Shown: positions 45,602-56,199, numbered from the stretch's first letter. The stretch: 64,000 nt of DNA from Colwellia sp. MB3u-45 (GCF_014077005.1 NZ_JACGVC010000044.1:248001-312000); one strand, 5' to 3'. The notes: generated from the letters alone by a model not told the origin. Numbers and translations are program-made.

Positions 45602-45625
45602 AAAAGCCTGCAATAGCAGGCTTTT
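45602..45625. terminator. Terminator between cysS and folD
   Basis: Perfect 10-bp stem AAAAGCCTGC / GCAGGCTTTT with a 4-base loop. The T-run is short (T4), flanked by A-rich DNA; it can serve both convergent genes. Confidence 0.75.
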
Positions 45626-45739
45626 ATGTACATGATGTACTGGCAGTTTTTTTCTAGACAAACACTTAATACCTGCGTCCATGCAGGCAGTGTCATCAGC
45701 GCATTAATGCACCAGCGCTTACATTGACAAATAACCAGA

Positions 45740-46597
45740 CTATTTACTATGAAACTCTTCACACGCAATAAGGGTGTTTTCTATTAAGCTAGCAACCGTC
45801 ATTGGACCCACACCGCCTGGTACTGGCGTGATATAACCCGCATTTTCTTTTGCTTTAGTAAAGCCAACATCACCCACTAGCTTGCCGTTCTCTAAACGGT
45901 TAATACCCACATCAATAACAATAGCGCCTGCTTTTATCCATTCACCAGGAATAAATTCAGGTTTACCAACAGCTACCACTAATAAATCAGCATTTCTTAC
46001 TTTTGTTTCTAGGTCTTTGGTAAATCTATGGGTGGTGGTAACCGTACAACCGGCGAGTAATAGCTCTAGTGTCATAGGGCGACCAACAATGTTTGATGCA
46101 CCGACCACAACAGCCTCTAAGCCGTGAGGTTCTACGCCAGTTGAGGCGATTAATTTTATAATACCTTTTGGCGTACAAGGACGAAGTCCAGGCTGGCGTA
46201 AGGCTAATTTACCCACATTGTTTGGATGAAAGCCATCAACATCTTTTAATGGATTAATATGCTCAATAATTAAATTGGCATCTAAGCCTGCAGGTAAGGG
46301 CAGTTGAACAAGAATGCCGTCTATTGCATTATCGTTATTTAACTCATCAATTAAGTTGAACAGTTGCTCTTGAGATGTTGTTAAAGGCAAGTCATAAGAA
46401 CGTGATACAAAGCCAACTTCTTCACAGGCTTTTCTTTTACTACCAACATAAACTTGAGAGGCGGGATCTGAACCGACCAAAATCACGGCTAATCCGGGAA
46501 CACGCAGACCATTTTTTATGCGTTGTTGTACTTTATCTTTAACAGAAAGGCGTAGTTGTTGGGCGATCAACTTACCGTCAATAAGAGCTGCAGTCAT
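45740..46597 (-). CDS. folD: Methylenetetrahydrofolate dehydrogenase/cyclohydrolase FolD
   Basis: 285 residues. Bifunctional enzyme that interconverts 5,10-methylene-THF and 10-formyl-THF with NADP. Visible are [14 protein letters not shown] with the catalytic lysine, [34 protein letters not shown], the cofactor-binding [13 protein letters not shown], and [13 protein letters not shown]. Convergent with cysS; single-gene transcript. Confidence 0.97.
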   Translation of the reverse strand: MTAALIDGKLIAQQLRLSVKDKVQQRIKNGLRVPGLAVILVGSDPASQVYVGSKRKACEEVGFVSRSYDLPLTTSQEQLFNLIDELNNDNAIDGILVQLPLPAGLDANLIIEHINPLKDVDGFHPNNVGKLALRQPGLRPCTPKGIIKLIASTGVEPHGLEAVVVGASNIVGRPMTLELLLAGCTVTTTHRFTKDLETKVRNADLLVVAVGKPEFIPGEWIKAGAIVIDVGINRLENGKLVGDVGFTKAKENAGYITPVPGGVGPMTVASLIENTLIACEEFHSK

Positions 46598-46797
46598 AAT
46601 TCTTCACAAAAGGCTAAAAAACGTGGTTATTTTCGCATAATAGAAAAGCTATTTGTAGAAAATAAATGCATAGCGTGTCGAAATAATTATTTATTGATAA
46701 ATAATGGTGATATTTTTATTTTATTAGCCAATATCAGTGGTATTTTAATCAAGATGCTGTAAAAGTGAGCGAACGAACATTTATTTAAAAAAAGTGT

Positions 46798-46826
46798 TTG
46801 ACGGACAACGGGCAACTAGGTAATAT
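46798..46826 (+). promoter_or_regulatory. Strong sigma70 promoter of the tRNA cluster
   Basis: -35 TTGACG (46798-46803), 17-base spacer, -10 TAATAT (46821-46826), then a G/C-containing discriminator (CCGC). This is the usual layout of growth-rate-controlled stable RNA promoters. It lies 38 bases before the first tRNA. The 200 bases between it and folD show no gene. Confidence 0.85.
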
Positions 46827-46864
46827 CCGCATCCGTTGAGAGAGCAAGCTCTTTTAACATACGT

Positions 46865-46941
46865 CGGTGATTAGCGCAGCTTGGTAGCGCACTTGGTTTG
46901 GGTCCAAGGGGTCGCAAGTTCGAATCTTGCATCACCGACCA
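46865..46941 (+). tRNA. tRNA-Pro (anticodon TGG), copy 1
   Basis: 77 bases with encoded CCA. Acceptor stem CGGTGAT / ATCACCG, anticodon TGG in loop TTTGGGT, T-arm GTTCGAAT. Close to E. coli proM. Confidence 0.96.
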
Positions 46942-47028
46942 TTTTTTTATTTTCAATGTTTTTATTTTAAAATAAAAAAAGATAAGTTTTATACCTAATG
47001 AAGCTTGTTTAGCATCTGTAGGCAATGT

Positions 47029-47105
<77 letters not shown>

Positions 47106-47112
47106 TACAGTG

Positions 47113-47188
47113 GTGGCTATAGCTCAGTTGGTAGAGCCCCGGATTGTGATTCCGGTTGTCGAGGGTTCAAGTCCCTTTAGCCACCCCA
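47113..47188 (+). tRNA. tRNA-His (anticodon GTG)
   Basis: 76 bases with encoded CCA, including the extra 5' G typical of tRNA-His. Anticodon loop TTGTGAT. Starts seven bases after the tRNA-Arg end, so co-transcribed. Confidence 0.96.
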
Positions 47189-47217
47189 TTTTTTGTATGG
47201 TTTAGTAAAAAGTATAT

Positions 47218-47294
47218 CGGTGATTAGCGCAGCTTGGTAGCGCACTTGGTTTGGGTCCAAGGGGTCGCAAGTTCGAATCTTGCATCACCGACCA
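47218..47294 (+). tRNA. tRNA-Pro (anticodon TGG), copy 2
   Basis: 77 bases, identical to the copy at 46865-46941, with encoded CCA. The two copies flank tRNA-Arg and tRNA-His, and decayed partial copies follow downstream. Confidence 0.96.
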
Positions 47295-47353
47295 CTTCTT
47301 ATTTTTGATGACTTTACTTGATTTAATTTCTTTACGTAGTTTAACACATCAAG

Positions 47354-47410
47354 TGCTGGTTTGGGTGTTACTAAGTTCAGTCACAAGTTCGAATCTTACA
47401 TCACCGGCCA
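47354..47410 (+). pseudogene. Decayed tRNA-Pro fragment 1
   Basis: GCTGGTTTGGGT keeps the anticodon loop; CACAAGTTCGAATCTTACAT and CACCGGCCA keep the T-arm and 3' end in altered form. The 5' half is missing and the anticodon stem is broken. Confidence 0.75.
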
Positions 47411-47463
47411 ATTTTTATTTTATGTGATTTATTTAACTACCGTATGTAGCTTAAAAAATTAAA

Positions 47464-47519
47464 TACTGATTTAGGTTCCACTAAGTTCAGTCGCAAGTTC
47501 AAATCTTGCATTACCAACA
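47464..47519 (+). pseudogene. Decayed tRNA-Pro fragment 2
   Basis: ACTGATTTAGGTTCC (anticodon region), shared insert CTAAGTTCAGTC, then GCAAGTTCAAATCTTGCAT and TACCAACA. More diverged than fragment 1 but with the same internal insert, so both come from one already altered copy. No further feature between here and the tig promoter region. Confidence 0.7.
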
Positions 47520-47808
47520 ACTTTATTAAAATTCCTTAGTTAAATCTCCCTAAATAGCAATTTTACTTTCTATTATTACTTCAATAGCATTAAATTTTTA
47601 ATTTATTTGCGTTCTATGCTCGACTCTTGTTTAAAGCACCGCTATAATTTCGCGTCATTATTTTAATCTGAACATCTTTATTCGGATTTTCCGGGCTCTG
47701 CTAGTAATACTGGCAGGCTGCATACATAACTTTATTATAAAGTTTTGTTGACTATATTTAGATGCGTTATAGAAAGCGTACAAACGCTAAGTTTTTTGAG
47801 GTAATTAA

Positions 47809-49116
47809 ATGCAAGTTTCAGTTGAGACTACACAAGGTTTGGAACGTCGTTTAACGATTTCTGTTCCTGCCGAAACAGTAGATGTTGAAGTTAAAAATCG
47901 TCTTCGCCACATCGGTAAGACCCAACGTATCAATGGTTTTCGTCCAGGCAAAGTACCACCATCGGTTATTCAAAAACGCTATGGTCAATCTGTTCGTCAA
48001 GAAGTTGCTGGTGAATTTATGCAACGCAACTTTGTTGATGCGATTGTTGCTGAAAAATTAAACCCAGCCGGTCGTCCATCATTCGTTGCCAAAAGCAACG
48101 AAGATGGTCAACCATTAGAATTTGAAGCAACATTTGAGATCTACCCTGATGTTGTTTTAAAAGATTTAGATAAGATAGCGGTAGAACGTCCTGCAGTCGA
48201 CGTTACCGAAGCTGACCTTGATGAAATGTTTGAAACATTACAAAATCAGCATAAAACGTGGAAAGAAAACAAGCGTAAAACGAAGACAGGCGATAAGCTA
48301 ACTATCGATTTCAATGGCCGCGTTGACGGTGAAGAATTTGAAGGTGGTAAAGCTGAAGGTTTTGAACTTGAATTAGGTTCAGGTCGTATGATCCCTGGTT
48401 TCGAAACAGACATCATAGGTATGAAAGCTGGCGAAGAAAAAACTATCACAGTATCTTTCCCAGACGATTACCATGCTGAGAAGCTTAAAGGTAAAACTGC
48501 TGAGTTTGATATTGTTGTGCATACAACTGAATCAGCCGTTTTACCAGAAATAGATGATGAGTTTGCAAAACTATTCGGCGTAGAAACTGGTGGTGTTGCT
48601 GCACTTCGTGAAGAAGTTGGCAAAAACATGGCGCGCGAACTTAACCAAGCTGTTAAAGCTAAAGTTAAAGAGCAAGTGATTGAAGGCCTACTTGAAGTTA
48701 GCGAATTAGATATTCCAGCGGCACTTATTGCGCAAGAAGTTGACGTATTGCGCAAGCAAGCTATGAAACGTTTTGCCGATCAAATGGACCCTAATAACTT
48801 ACCAGAGCTTCCAGCTGAAATGTTTGAAGAACAAGCGAAACGCCGCGTTAAAACGGGTTTGCTTTTAGGTGAAGTGATCAAAGTTAACGAATTAAAAGTT
48901 GACGAAGCTAAAGTAACTGACTTAATTGAGTCAGCAGCTTCAGCTTATGAAGATCCATCTGAAGTTATTGAGTACTACAAAACTAACAAAGAACTTGCTC
49001 AACAAATGCAAAATGTTGCATTAGAAGAACAAGCTGTAGAATTGTTACTTGCCAGTGCAAATGTAACAGACAAAAAAGCCAGCTTTAAAGATATCATGAA
49101 TCCTGAAGGTAAATAG
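47809..49116 (+). CDS. tig: Trigger factor (ribosome-associated chaperone)
   Basis: 435 residues (E. coli 432). It binds ribosomal protein L23 at the exit tunnel and assists nascent chains. Ribosome-docking motif GFRPGKVP at about 45-52; the FKBP-like isomerase domain (about 155-240) contains [19 protein letters not shown] and [20 protein letters not shown]; the helical C-terminal arms follow. GAGG lies eight bases before the start. First gene of the conserved tig-clpP-clpX-lon-hupB order. Confidence 0.97.
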   Translation: MQVSVETTQGLERRLTISVPAETVDVEVKNRLRHIGKTQRINGFRPGKVPPSVIQKRYGQSVRQEVAGEFMQRNFVDAIVAEKLNPAGRPSFVAKSNEDGQPLEFEATFEIYPDVVLKDLDKIAVERPAVDVTEADLDEMFETLQNQHKTWKENKRKTKTGDKLTIDFNGRVDGEEFEGGKAEGFELELGSGRMIPGFETDIIGMKAGEEKTITVSFPDDYHAEKLKGKTAEFDIVVHTTESAVLPEIDDEFAKLFGVETGGVAALREEVGKNMARELNQAVKAKVKEQVIEGLLEVSELDIPAALIAQEVDVLRKQAMKRFADQMDPNNLPELPAEMFEEQAKRRVKTGLLLGEVIKVNELKVDEAKVTDLIESAASAYEDPSEVIEYYKTNKELAQQMQNVALEEQAVELLLASANVTDKKASFKDIMNPEGK

Positions 49117-49151
49117 ACCTTTTAGATTGACATTCTGCTGAGCAATCGCTT

Positions 49152-49188
49152 AAATGGCTTGTATGGGGACATATGAGCCATTTTTTTT
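49152..49188 (+). terminator. Terminator between tig and clpP
   Basis: AAATGGCTT / GAGCCATTT stem, about 18-base loop, T8. It lies 16 bases before the clpP start, so clpP transcription either reads through or begins very near. Confidence 0.75.
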
Positions 49189-49204
49189 ATAAAAGGAAAG
49201 TTAG

Positions 49205-49843
49205 TTGTTTACTTCTCAAAATAATTCTCACGATTTAACGAGTATGACCGAAAGTGCCTTAGTACCTATGGTTGTTGAGCAAACTGCCAAAGGTGAGCGC
49301 TCTTACGATATTTACTCAAGACTGTTAAAAGAGCGCGTAATCTTCCTTTGTGGTCAAGTTGAAGACCATATGGCTAATTTGATCGTTGCCCAATTGCTAT
49401 TTTTAGAGTCAGAAAGCCCAGATAAAGATATTTATTTATATATAAATTCTCCAGGGGGCTCTGTGACTGCAGGCATGGCTATTTACGATACCATGAAGTT
49501 TATTAAGCCAAATATTAGCACAGTTTGTATTGGTCAAGCGGCTAGCATGGGCGCATTTTTGCTATCTGGCGGAGAAAAGGGCAAACGTTATTGTTTACCT
49601 AATGCTCGTGTCATGATTCATCAACCTCTTGGTGGTTTTCAAGGTCAAGCTTCTGATATTCAAATTCATGCAAAAGAAATTTTGTATATCAAAGACAAGC
49701 TTAATCGTTTAATGGCAGAGCACACCGGCCAAAGCTTAGATAAAATATCTGACGATACAGACCGTGATAATTTCTTAAGTGCTGAAAGCGCGGTTGAATA
49801 TGGTTTAGTTGATGCCATACTAGAACAAAGAATGGATAAATAA
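49205..49843 (+). CDS. clpP: ATP-dependent Clp protease proteolytic subunit ClpP (TTG start)
   Basis: 212 residues from TTG 49205, which has AAGGA at the right distance upstream; an ATG at 49244 has none and would remove the propeptide. In E. coli a 14-residue propeptide precedes ALVPMV; here about 17 residues precede the same sequence. The serine-protease triad is Ser114 (GQAASMGA), His139 (VMIHQPLGG) and Asp184 (SDDTDRD). It assembles into the tetradecameric chamber fed by ClpX, encoded next. Confidence 0.97.
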   Translation: MFTSQNNSHDLTSMTESALVPMVVEQTAKGERSYDIYSRLLKERVIFLCGQVEDHMANLIVAQLLFLESESPDKDIYLYINSPGGSVTAGMAIYDTMKFIKPNISTVCIGQAASMGAFLLSGGEKGKRYCLPNARVMIHQPLGGFQGQASDIQIHAKEILYIKDKLNRLMAEHTGQSLDKISDDTDRDNFLSAESAVEYGLVDAILEQRMDK

Positions 49844-49937
49844 CCTTCTATTTTGTGATGCGCGTTGTTATTCTCGCGATTTATGAAATACTGAACAGTA
49901 TTTGTTTGTAAAATTTTTAAAATATTAGAGGTACCGT

Positions 49938-51215
49938 ATGACCGATATGAAAACAGGTGACGGTGATGACGGTAAGTTACTGTATTGCTCATTTTGTGGT
50001 AAAAGTCAGCATGAAGTGCGTAAGTTAATTGCAGGCCCTTCAGTCTTTGTTTGTGATGAATGTGTTGAGTTATGCAATGACATTATCCGCGAAGAAATTA
50101 AAGAAATTGCGCCTAAGCAAGATAAAGAAAGCTTACCAACGCCAATCGAAATTCGTGAAAGCTTAGATGACTACGTTATCGGGCAAGAACACGCTAAAAA
50201 AGTGCTTGCTGTTGCGGTTTATAACCATTACAAGCGCTTGCGCAATGGTGACTCACATAATGGTGTAGAGCTAAGCAAAAGTAATATATTGTTAATTGGC
50301 CCTACGGGTAGTGGCAAAACATTACTAGCGCAAACATTAGCGCGCTTATTAGATGTACCATTTACCATGGCTGATGCCACCACACTAACCGAAGCGGGTT
50401 ATGTGGGCGAAGATGTTGAAAACATCATTCAGAAGCTACTGCAAAAATGTGATTATGACGTTGAAAAAGCACAGCGTGGTATTGTTTATATCGATGAAAT
50501 TGATAAGATTTCACGTAAATCAGACAATCCATCAATCACCCGTGATGTTTCGGGCGAAGGTGTGCAGCAAGCGTTATTGAAACTCATTGAAGGTACTATT
50601 GCCTCTGTACCGCCGCAAGGTGGTCGTAAGCATCCACAACAAGAGTTTTTGCAGGTTGACACCTCAAAGATTCTATTTATCTGTGGTGGTGCGTTTGCAG
50701 GCCTTGATAAAGTTGTTGAACAACGTTGTCAAACCGGCACAGGTATTGGTTTTGGCGCGACAGTTCGTGGCAAAGACGACGAAAAAACCTTAACACAGCT
50801 TTTTCAAGAAGTTGAGCCTCAAGATCTAGTTAAATATGGCCTGATCCCTGAATTTATTGGCCGTCTACCTGTCGTTGCAACCTTGACAGAGCTTGATGAA
50901 CAGGCACTTATTCAAATCTTACAAGAGCCTAAAAATGCTTTAACTAAGCAATTCTCTGCGCTTTTTGATATGGAAAATGTTGAACTTGAATTCAGAGCCG
51001 ATGCTTTAACCGCTATTGCCCATAAAGCTATGGTGCGTAAAACCGGTGCTCGTGGCTTACGTTCCATTGTCGAAGGGGTTCTACTCGAAACTATGTATGA
51101 ATTACCATCGATGGAAAATGCTGTGAAAGTTGTTGTTGATGAAACGGTGATTAGAGGCGAGTCTAAACCTATTATTATTTATGAAACGCAGCAAGATAAA
51201 GCGTCATCAGAATAA
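49938..51215 (+). CDS. clpX: ATP-dependent Clp protease unfoldase subunit ClpX
   Basis: 425 residues. N-terminal C4 zinc finger with Cys17, Cys20, Cys39 and Cys42 ([15 protein letters not shown]), which binds adaptors and substrates. The AAA+ core has Walker A GPTGSGKT (about 116-123), the pore loop GYVGEDVE, Walker [10 protein letters not shown], and the sensor-2 GARGLRS. FGATVRG near residue 275 corresponds to the IGF/LGF loop region that docks on ClpP (here IGFGATV). Ninety-four bases follow clpP; co-transcription is likely. Confidence 0.97.
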   Translation: MTDMKTGDGDDGKLLYCSFCGKSQHEVRKLIAGPSVFVCDECVELCNDIIREEIKEIAPKQDKESLPTPIEIRESLDDYVIGQEHAKKVLAVAVYNHYKRLRNGDSHNGVELSKSNILLIGPTGSGKTLLAQTLARLLDVPFTMADATTLTEAGYVGEDVENIIQKLLQKCDYDVEKAQRGIVYIDEIDKISRKSDNPSITRDVSGEGVQQALLKLIEGTIASVPPQGGRKHPQQEFLQVDTSKILFICGGAFAGLDKVVEQRCQTGTGIGFGATVRGKDDEKTLTQLFQEVEPQDLVKYGLIPEFIGRLPVVATLTELDEQALIQILQEPKNALTKQFSALFDMENVELEFRADALTAIAHKAMVRKTGARGLRSIVEGVLLETMYELPSMENAVKVVVDETVIRGESKPIIIYETQQDKASSE

Positions 51216-51236
51216 TTATTTCGCTAATTTAAGTCT

Positions 51237-51278
51237 AAAAAGTGATGTTAGCCAGTTTGGTTAACGTCACTTTTTTTT
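51237..51278 (+). terminator. Rho-independent terminator after clpX
   Basis: Stem AAAAGTGATGTTA / TAACGTCACTTTT (one G-T pair) followed by T8. Confidence 0.85.
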
Positions 51279-51286
51279 ATTCATCT

Positions 51287-51314
51287 GTTGAAAGTATTTA
51301 CAAACACCCCATAT
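51287..51314 (+). promoter_or_regulatory. Sigma32 (RpoH) heat-shock promoter of lon
   Basis: -35 GTTGAAA (51287-51293), 13-base spacer, -10 CCCCATAT (51307-51314). The consensus is CTTGAAA and CCCCATNT with 13-15 bases between. It starts nine bases after the clpX terminator and lies 53 bases before lon, whose E. coli counterpart is a known sigma32 target. Confidence 0.85.
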
Positions 51315-51367
51315 ACAAATACATATCCTTAAAAATCACATCATACTATTCACCGAGAGAGTAACCA

Positions 51368-53731
51368 ATGACTAAAGAGTTATCTGGCGTAGTTGAAATT
51401 CCCGTATTAGCCTTACGTGATGTCGTTGTCTATCCACAAATGGTTATCCCATTATTTGTTGGTCGCGAGAAATCTATCCGTTGTCTTGATATTGCCAACG
51501 AAAATGATAAGCAAATATTCCTTGTTGCACAAAAAGATGCTGCAGTAGACGACCCCGCACAGAGCGATTTGTATCAAACTGGTACTATTGCCACTATTTT
51601 GCAAATGCTTAAATTACCTGATGGTACCGTTAAAGTACTGGTTGAAGGTGTGCGTCGAGCTCAAATTACTGAGTTTGTTGAAACTGATGAATACTTTACC
51701 GCCAATGCTACATTTTTAAGTGTTGAAGGTGTTCCTGACGATAGTACTGAAGTGTTAATTCGCTCGGCTATTTCTCAGTTTGAAGGTTATGTAAAATTAA
51801 ATAAAAAAATACCACCGGAAGTCTTAACGTCGGTTTCAGGTATTGATGATGCCGAGCAGTTAGCTGACACTATGGCAGCTCATATGCCGCTTAAATTAGT
51901 CGACAAACAAAAGGTACTAGAAATTACCCATGTTTCAGAACGTCTTGAGTTTTTAATGGCGTTAATGGAAGGTGAAATCGATTTATTGCAAGTTGAGAAG
52001 AAAATTCGCACGCGTGTTAAAAAACAAATGGAAAAAAGTCAGCGCGAATATTATTTGAATGAGCAGATGAAAGCAATTCAAAAAGAATTAGGTGATGACG
52101 AAGAGGGTACGAACGAAGCTGATCAAATAGAAAAGCAGATCGAAGCAGCGCAAATGCCTAAAGAAGCAAAAGAAAAAACCTTAACAGAATTAAAAAAATT
52201 AAAAATGATGTCACCCATGTCAGCTGAAGCCACGGTTGTGCGCAGCTATATCGAATGGATGATTAGTGTGCCATGGAAAAAGCGCAGTAAATTAAAGCGT
52301 GATCTTAAATTAGCACAAGAAGTGTTAGATAAAGACCATTACGGACTCGATAAAGTTAAAGAGCGCATAGTAGAGTACTTGGCCGTTCAACAACGTGTTA
52401 GTCATTTAAAAGGGCCTATTTTGTGTTTAGTTGGGCCTCCAGGTGTAGGTAAAACCTCGTTAGGACAATCTATTGCTAAATCGACCGGTCGTAAATATGT
52501 CCGTATGGCGCTAGGTGGTGTACGAGACGAAGCTGAAATACGTGGACATAGACGAACCTATATTGGCTCATTACCGGGCAAGCTAATTCAAAAAATAGCT
52601 AAAGTTGGCGTGAAAAATCCGTTATTTTTGTTAGATGAAATAGATAAAATGGCTTCTGACATGCGTGGCGATCCTGCCTCGGCATTATTAGAAGTGCTAG
52701 ATCCAGAGCAAAATAGTAGCTTTAATGATCACTATTTGGAAGTTGATTATGACTTATCTGATGTGATGTTTGTTGCTACGTCAAATAGTATGAATATTCC
52801 TGGCCCCTTACTAGATCGTATGGAAGTTATCCATCTGTCGGGTTATACCGAAGATGAAAAGCTTAACATTGCGAAAAATCACTTGCTTGATAAGCAAATA
52901 GAACGCAACGGTTTAAAAAGTAAAGAAATTGAAATAGAAGACAGCGCCATTGTCGGTATTATTCGTTATTACACTCGTGAGGCTGGTGTGCGTGGCTTAG
53001 AACGTGATATTTCTAAGTTATGTCGTAAAGCGGTTAAATCGATTTTATTGGATAAAAACGTCAAAAAGGTAACGATAAATCAAGCGAATTTATCAGAATT
53101 TCTTGGTGTGCAACGCTTTGATTATGGTAAAGCAGACGATGAAAATCGTGTTGGTTTAGTCACTGGTCTTGCTTGGACTCAAGTCGGCGGTGAGCTACTG
53201 ACCATTGAAACTGCTTCTGTGCCAGGCAAAGGTAAGTTGAGCTATACGGGTTCGCTTGGTGACGTAATGCAAGAGTCGATACAAGCGGCAATGATGGTAG
53301 TGCGAAGTCGTACAGAAAAGCTACGGATTAATAGTGACTTTCATGAAAAACGCGATATTCATGTGCATGTACCTGAAGGTGCAACACCGAAAGACGGCCC
53401 AAGTGCTGGTGTCGGTATGTGTACGGCATTAGTATCAAGTTTAACCGGTAATCCAGTCAGAGCTGACGTGGCAATGACTGGCGAAATTACTTTACGTGGT
53501 GAAGTACTGGCAATTGGTGGCTTAAAAGAGAAATTACTTGCCGCGCATCGTGGTGGTATCAAAACGGTTATTATACCTAAAGATAATGAGCGCGATTTGA
53601 TAGAAATACCTGACAATGTCAAAGCTGATCTAGCCATTTACCCAGTGAAATGGATAGATGAAGTGTTAAACATTGCTTTAGAACATCCTGTTGATAAATG
53701 GCAGTTAGACAAGGAAGTGGTTAGAAAATAG
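51368..53731 (+). CDS. lon: ATP-dependent protease Lon
   Basis: 787 residues (E. coli 784). N-terminal substrate-recognition domain (about 1-310), AAA+ module with Walker A GPPGVGKT (about 357-364) and Walker B LFLLDEIDKM, and a C-terminal Ser-Lys protease domain with Ser679 in DGPSAGVGM and the Lys in GLKEKLLAAHRGGIK (about 722). It degrades misfolded and regulatory proteins in the cytoplasm. Own heat-shock promoter and upstream terminator make it independent of clpPX. Confidence 0.98.
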   Translation: MTKELSGVVEIPVLALRDVVVYPQMVIPLFVGREKSIRCLDIANENDKQIFLVAQKDAAVDDPAQSDLYQTGTIATILQMLKLPDGTVKVLVEGVRRAQITEFVETDEYFTANATFLSVEGVPDDSTEVLIRSAISQFEGYVKLNKKIPPEVLTSVSGIDDAEQLADTMAAHMPLKLVDKQKVLEITHVSERLEFLMALMEGEIDLLQVEKKIRTRVKKQMEKSQREYYLNEQMKAIQKELGDDEEGTNEADQIEKQIEAAQMPKEAKEKTLTELKKLKMMSPMSAEATVVRSYIEWMISVPWKKRSKLKRDLKLAQEVLDKDHYGLDKVKERIVEYLAVQQRVSHLKGPILCLVGPPGVGKTSLGQSIAKSTGRKYVRMALGGVRDEAEIRGHRRTYIGSLPGKLIQKIAKVGVKNPLFLLDEIDKMASDMRGDPASALLEVLDPEQNSSFNDHYLEVDYDLSDVMFVATSNSMNIPGPLLDRMEVIHLSGYTEDEKLNIAKNHLLDKQIERNGLKSKEIEIEDSAIVGIIRYYTREAGVRGLERDISKLCRKAVKSILLDKNVKKVTINQANLSEFLGVQRFDYGKADDENRVGLVTGLAWTQVGGELLTIETASVPGKGKLSYTGSLGDVMQESIQAAMMVVRSRTEKLRINSDFHEKRDIHVHVPEGATPKDGPSAGVGMCTALVSSLTGNPVRADVAMTGEITLRGEVLAIGGLKEKLLAAHRGGIKTVIIPKDNERDLIEIPDNVKADLAIYPVKWIDEVLNIALEHPVDKWQLDKEVVRK

Positions 53732-54003
53732 CTGTTTTTGTTAAAAAACTTAAAAAAATAGCAAAAAAATTGATAAAAACGTAATTAACGCTTTTCAAAC
53801 GCTGAAACTATGGTAAGTTAATGACGCTAACAACGCTAGAGCCCCCATTTATAAGGGGCCTAGTAGAGATAAAAATTATTATCAATATTTTTAGTTTTCT
53901 TTAACTCGGCGCTTTATGTTCAAAAAGAAGCTTAGGATAAAGTTTCTGCAGGACGCTAAACAGAAGATAGCGCTGAATAATAACAATTGAAGGGGAATAC
54001 ACT

Positions 54004-54279
54004 GTGAACAAATCTCAACTTATCGAGAAAATTGCTGCGGGTGCTGACATTTCTAAAGCTGCGGCTGGTCGTGCATTAGATTCATTTATCGAAGCAGTTA
54101 CAGAAGAATTAAAGGGTGGCGAGCAAGTTGCACTAGTTGGTTTTGGTACTTTCTCAGTACGTGACCGTGCTGCACGTACAGGTCGTAACCCACAAACTGG
54201 CGCGACTATCGAAATCGCAGCAGCAAAAATCCCATCTTTTAAAGCTGGTAAAGCACTTAAAGATGCTTGCAACGCTTAA
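54004..54279 (+). CDS. hupB: DNA-binding protein HU-beta (GTG start)
   Basis: 91 residues, very close to E. coli HU-beta. Nucleoid protein that binds and bends DNA as a dimer. The DNA-binding arm [21 protein letters not shown] contains the conserved RNPQTG tip. The GTG at 54004 has AAGGGGA eight bases upstream. The 270-base upstream region holds a GCCCC/GGGGC hairpin (53842-53859) but no clear promoter match. Codon use is the biased type of highly expressed genes. Confidence 0.97.
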   Translation: MNKSQLIEKIAAGADISKAAAGRALDSFIEAVTEELKGGEQVALVGFGTFSVRDRAARTGRNPQTGATIEIAAAKIPSFKAGKALKDACNA

Positions 54280-54307
54280 TTAATAGCTTTGCTAAAGATT
54301 GAACATT

Positions 54308-54330
54308 AAGCCGCTTTTATAAGCGGCTTA
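54308..54330 (+). terminator. Probable terminator after hupB
   Basis: Stem TAAGCCGCTT / AAGCGGCTTA with a 3-4 base loop; the following tract (ATTGTTTC) is only partly T-rich. Confidence 0.7.
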
Positions 54331-54408
54331 ATTGTTTCTAGCGCATTAGTTATCATTGAAAAGACTAATCGTAATAACATCACTTCCTTCAGTAAACTAT
54401 AAAGCTTA

Positions 54409-54518
54409 ATACCAGTTTCATTAAGTTATGGTCACTTTTGCTGGTTAAAGTAAACCACAGCTAGGTTACTCTTCATCAATATCCCGCATAAAGCAGCCAA
54501 AGGTAATAAAACTGGTTT
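54409..54518. mobile_element. MITE-like element, copy 4 (110 bp variant)
   Basis: Begins ATACCAGTTTCATTAAGTTA and ends AAACTGGTTT, nearly the reverse complement of its start. Shorter and more diverged than the other copies. It is the only feature I can name in the 657-base gap 54280-54936. Confidence 0.5.
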
Positions 54519-54936
54519 AATTACCCCTTTAACCTCTTCTTAAAATTCTGTGTGCTTTTTATGGTACTAGTTAATTTATGCTACTAATCAATTTAGGCTA
54601 GGTTTAACTGCAATTAAACATAGCATTGGTAGCTCTGCACTTAGGGTTAATGGGCAATGTTATTTGGCATATTAGAAAAATAAAGTTGAGCCATTAGGCG
54701 GTTATAGCAACGACACGTTTACCGCGACTAATTTATCACTATTATTACGATGAATATGTGGCTTTTTTGCGACGGTATCGCTAGAAAAAACCAGATAAAA
54801 TTGTTACGCTATGCCACTTATAAACAAGGGTGTTAAACGTTACTTATTGCTTTAAATAACTTTAATTAAAACCTCTTACAGGGCTAATACTCAGCAGTTT
54901 AAATAATTTGATCAACATAGGTATAAATTAAATAAT

Positions 54937-56199
54937 ATGACTACATTCTGGCTGGCAGTTTTATCATTAATAGTGATTGCATTAATTATTGTCTGGCGTA
55001 TTTTTTCTTCATCTAAAAATACTATTGGTGCAGAAAATCTAAATATTCGTCAAGAAACCAATGTCACACTTTACCATGAGCACTTATCACTTCTCGAAAA
55101 CGATTTGGCTGAGGGCAGTATTGGGCAAGACAGTTACCTACAATTAAAAGCAGAGTTAGATAAAACACTTTTGCAAGATGCTACATTAAGTAAATCGTCA
55201 AGGGTTGAAAAACAACAGACATCATGGTTATGGCCACTAGGCATAGCATTGGCTGTCGTTAGCTTTAGCTTATATACCTACATGAACCTTGGTTCGTATG
55301 CACAATTGAGTTCATCTGTCCTGAGTAATGAAAATAACGCACAGAGTGAATTAGCCCCAGAACAAATGCTAGTTCGTCGTTTACAGAAACTTCAGCGCGA
55401 GGTAAAAGACGACCCGAGTAATTCACAAGCTTTGTTCAGCTTAGGTCAAGCCTATATTTCTGCCGGTGAGTTTGACAATGCGATTGAGGCGTTTGACGGC
55501 GTAATGAAGCAAGTTGGCGAGCATGCCGAGTTATTAGGGCCAAAAGCTCAAGCGATGTATTATAAAAATAATCAGCAATTGAGCTCAGACATTCAAGCTG
55601 TGATTGATAAGGCATTAGTGTTAAACCCATTAGACGCATCAACCAATATCCTTTTAGGTATGGACAGTTTCACCAAGCGAAAGTTTGCTAAAGCAGTGCA
55701 GTACTGGGAAGTGGTTTTAAATAGCGACCGGCCAGGGATAAGTACACAAGCGCTAGCGGGCGCTGTAGAAGAAGCTAAAAACCAATTGCGCTTGAGCAAT
55801 AAAAATACAGCTTCTGGAGCCGGTAGTGCTGAACTTGAGGCAAACTTGCCACACCTTACTATTGAGGTATCTTTAGCGGCGAATGTTCAAGAACAATTGA
55901 TCAACGGTGAAGATAAAACCGTATATATATATGCCATTGCTACAGAGGGGCCTAGAATGCCTTTAGCTGCGGTAAAAATTAAAGCCAGTGACTTGCCGCT
56001 CAGTATAGTTTTAGATGATTCACAAGCAATGACGCCACAAATGCGCTTAAGTAGTGTGGATAAAGTTCATATTTACGCCGTAGTGTCTATGCAAGGTAGT
56101 GTGGGTATTAAGTCGGGTGACTTTAAAGCAGAAGCACTTAATGTTGATGCGATGGAAAAAAGTTTAATAACAATGAAAATATCAGTACAAGTACCATAA
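54937..56199 (+). CDS. ccmI: Cytochrome c biogenesis protein CcmI
   Basis: 420 residues. N-terminal membrane helix (about 4-22), a cytoplasmic loop with heptad-like leucines, a second helix (about 98-116, WLWPLGIALAVVSFSLYTY), then a periplasmic TPR domain (QALFSLGQAYISAGEFDNAIEAFDGVM) and a C-terminal beta domain. CcmI delivers apocytochrome c to the CcmF-CcmH haem ligation complex. It precedes ccmF by 155 bases, whereas in E. coli its function is fused to the end of ccmH. Confidence 0.9.
   Translation: MTTFWLAVLSLIVIALIIVWRIFSSSKNTIGAENLNIRQETNVTLYHEHLSLLENDLAEGSIGQDSYLQLKAELDKTLLQDATLSKSSRVEKQQTSWLWPLGIALAVVSFSLYTYMNLGSYAQLSSSVLSNENNAQSELAPEQMLVRRLQKLQREVKDDPSNSQALFSLGQAYISAGEFDNAIEAFDGVMKQVGEHAELLGPKAQAMYYKNNQQLSSDIQAVIDKALVLNPLDASTNILLGMDSFTKRKFAKAVQYWEVVLNSDRPGISTQALAGAVEEAKNQLRLSNKNTASGAGSAELEANLPHLTIEVSLAANVQEQLINGEDKTVYIYAIATEGPRMPLAAVKIKASDLPLSIVLDDSQAMTPQMRLSSVDKVHIYAVVSMQGSVGIKSGDFKAEALNVDAMEKSLITMKISVQVP

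Noticed and set aside
46556-46762. Small plus-strand frame upstream of the tRNA cluster
   Set aside because: It overlaps the start of folD, has no ribosome-binding site and its sequence is ordinary AT-rich intergenic DNA.
46816-47025. Minus-strand frame of 69 codons over the tRNA-Pro gene
   Set aside because: It runs through a tRNA gene; its ending resembles the common false ORFs annotated across tRNAs.
53841-53860. CCCCATTT before hupB as a sigma32 -10 element
   Set aside because: No GTTGAAA/CTTGAAA-like -35 at 13-17 bases upstream; the bases are part of a GCCCC/GGGGC hairpin.
54280-54936. Missing gene in the 657-base gap before ccmI
   Set aside because: All frames are short and broken; only the MITE-like copy 4 can be named there.
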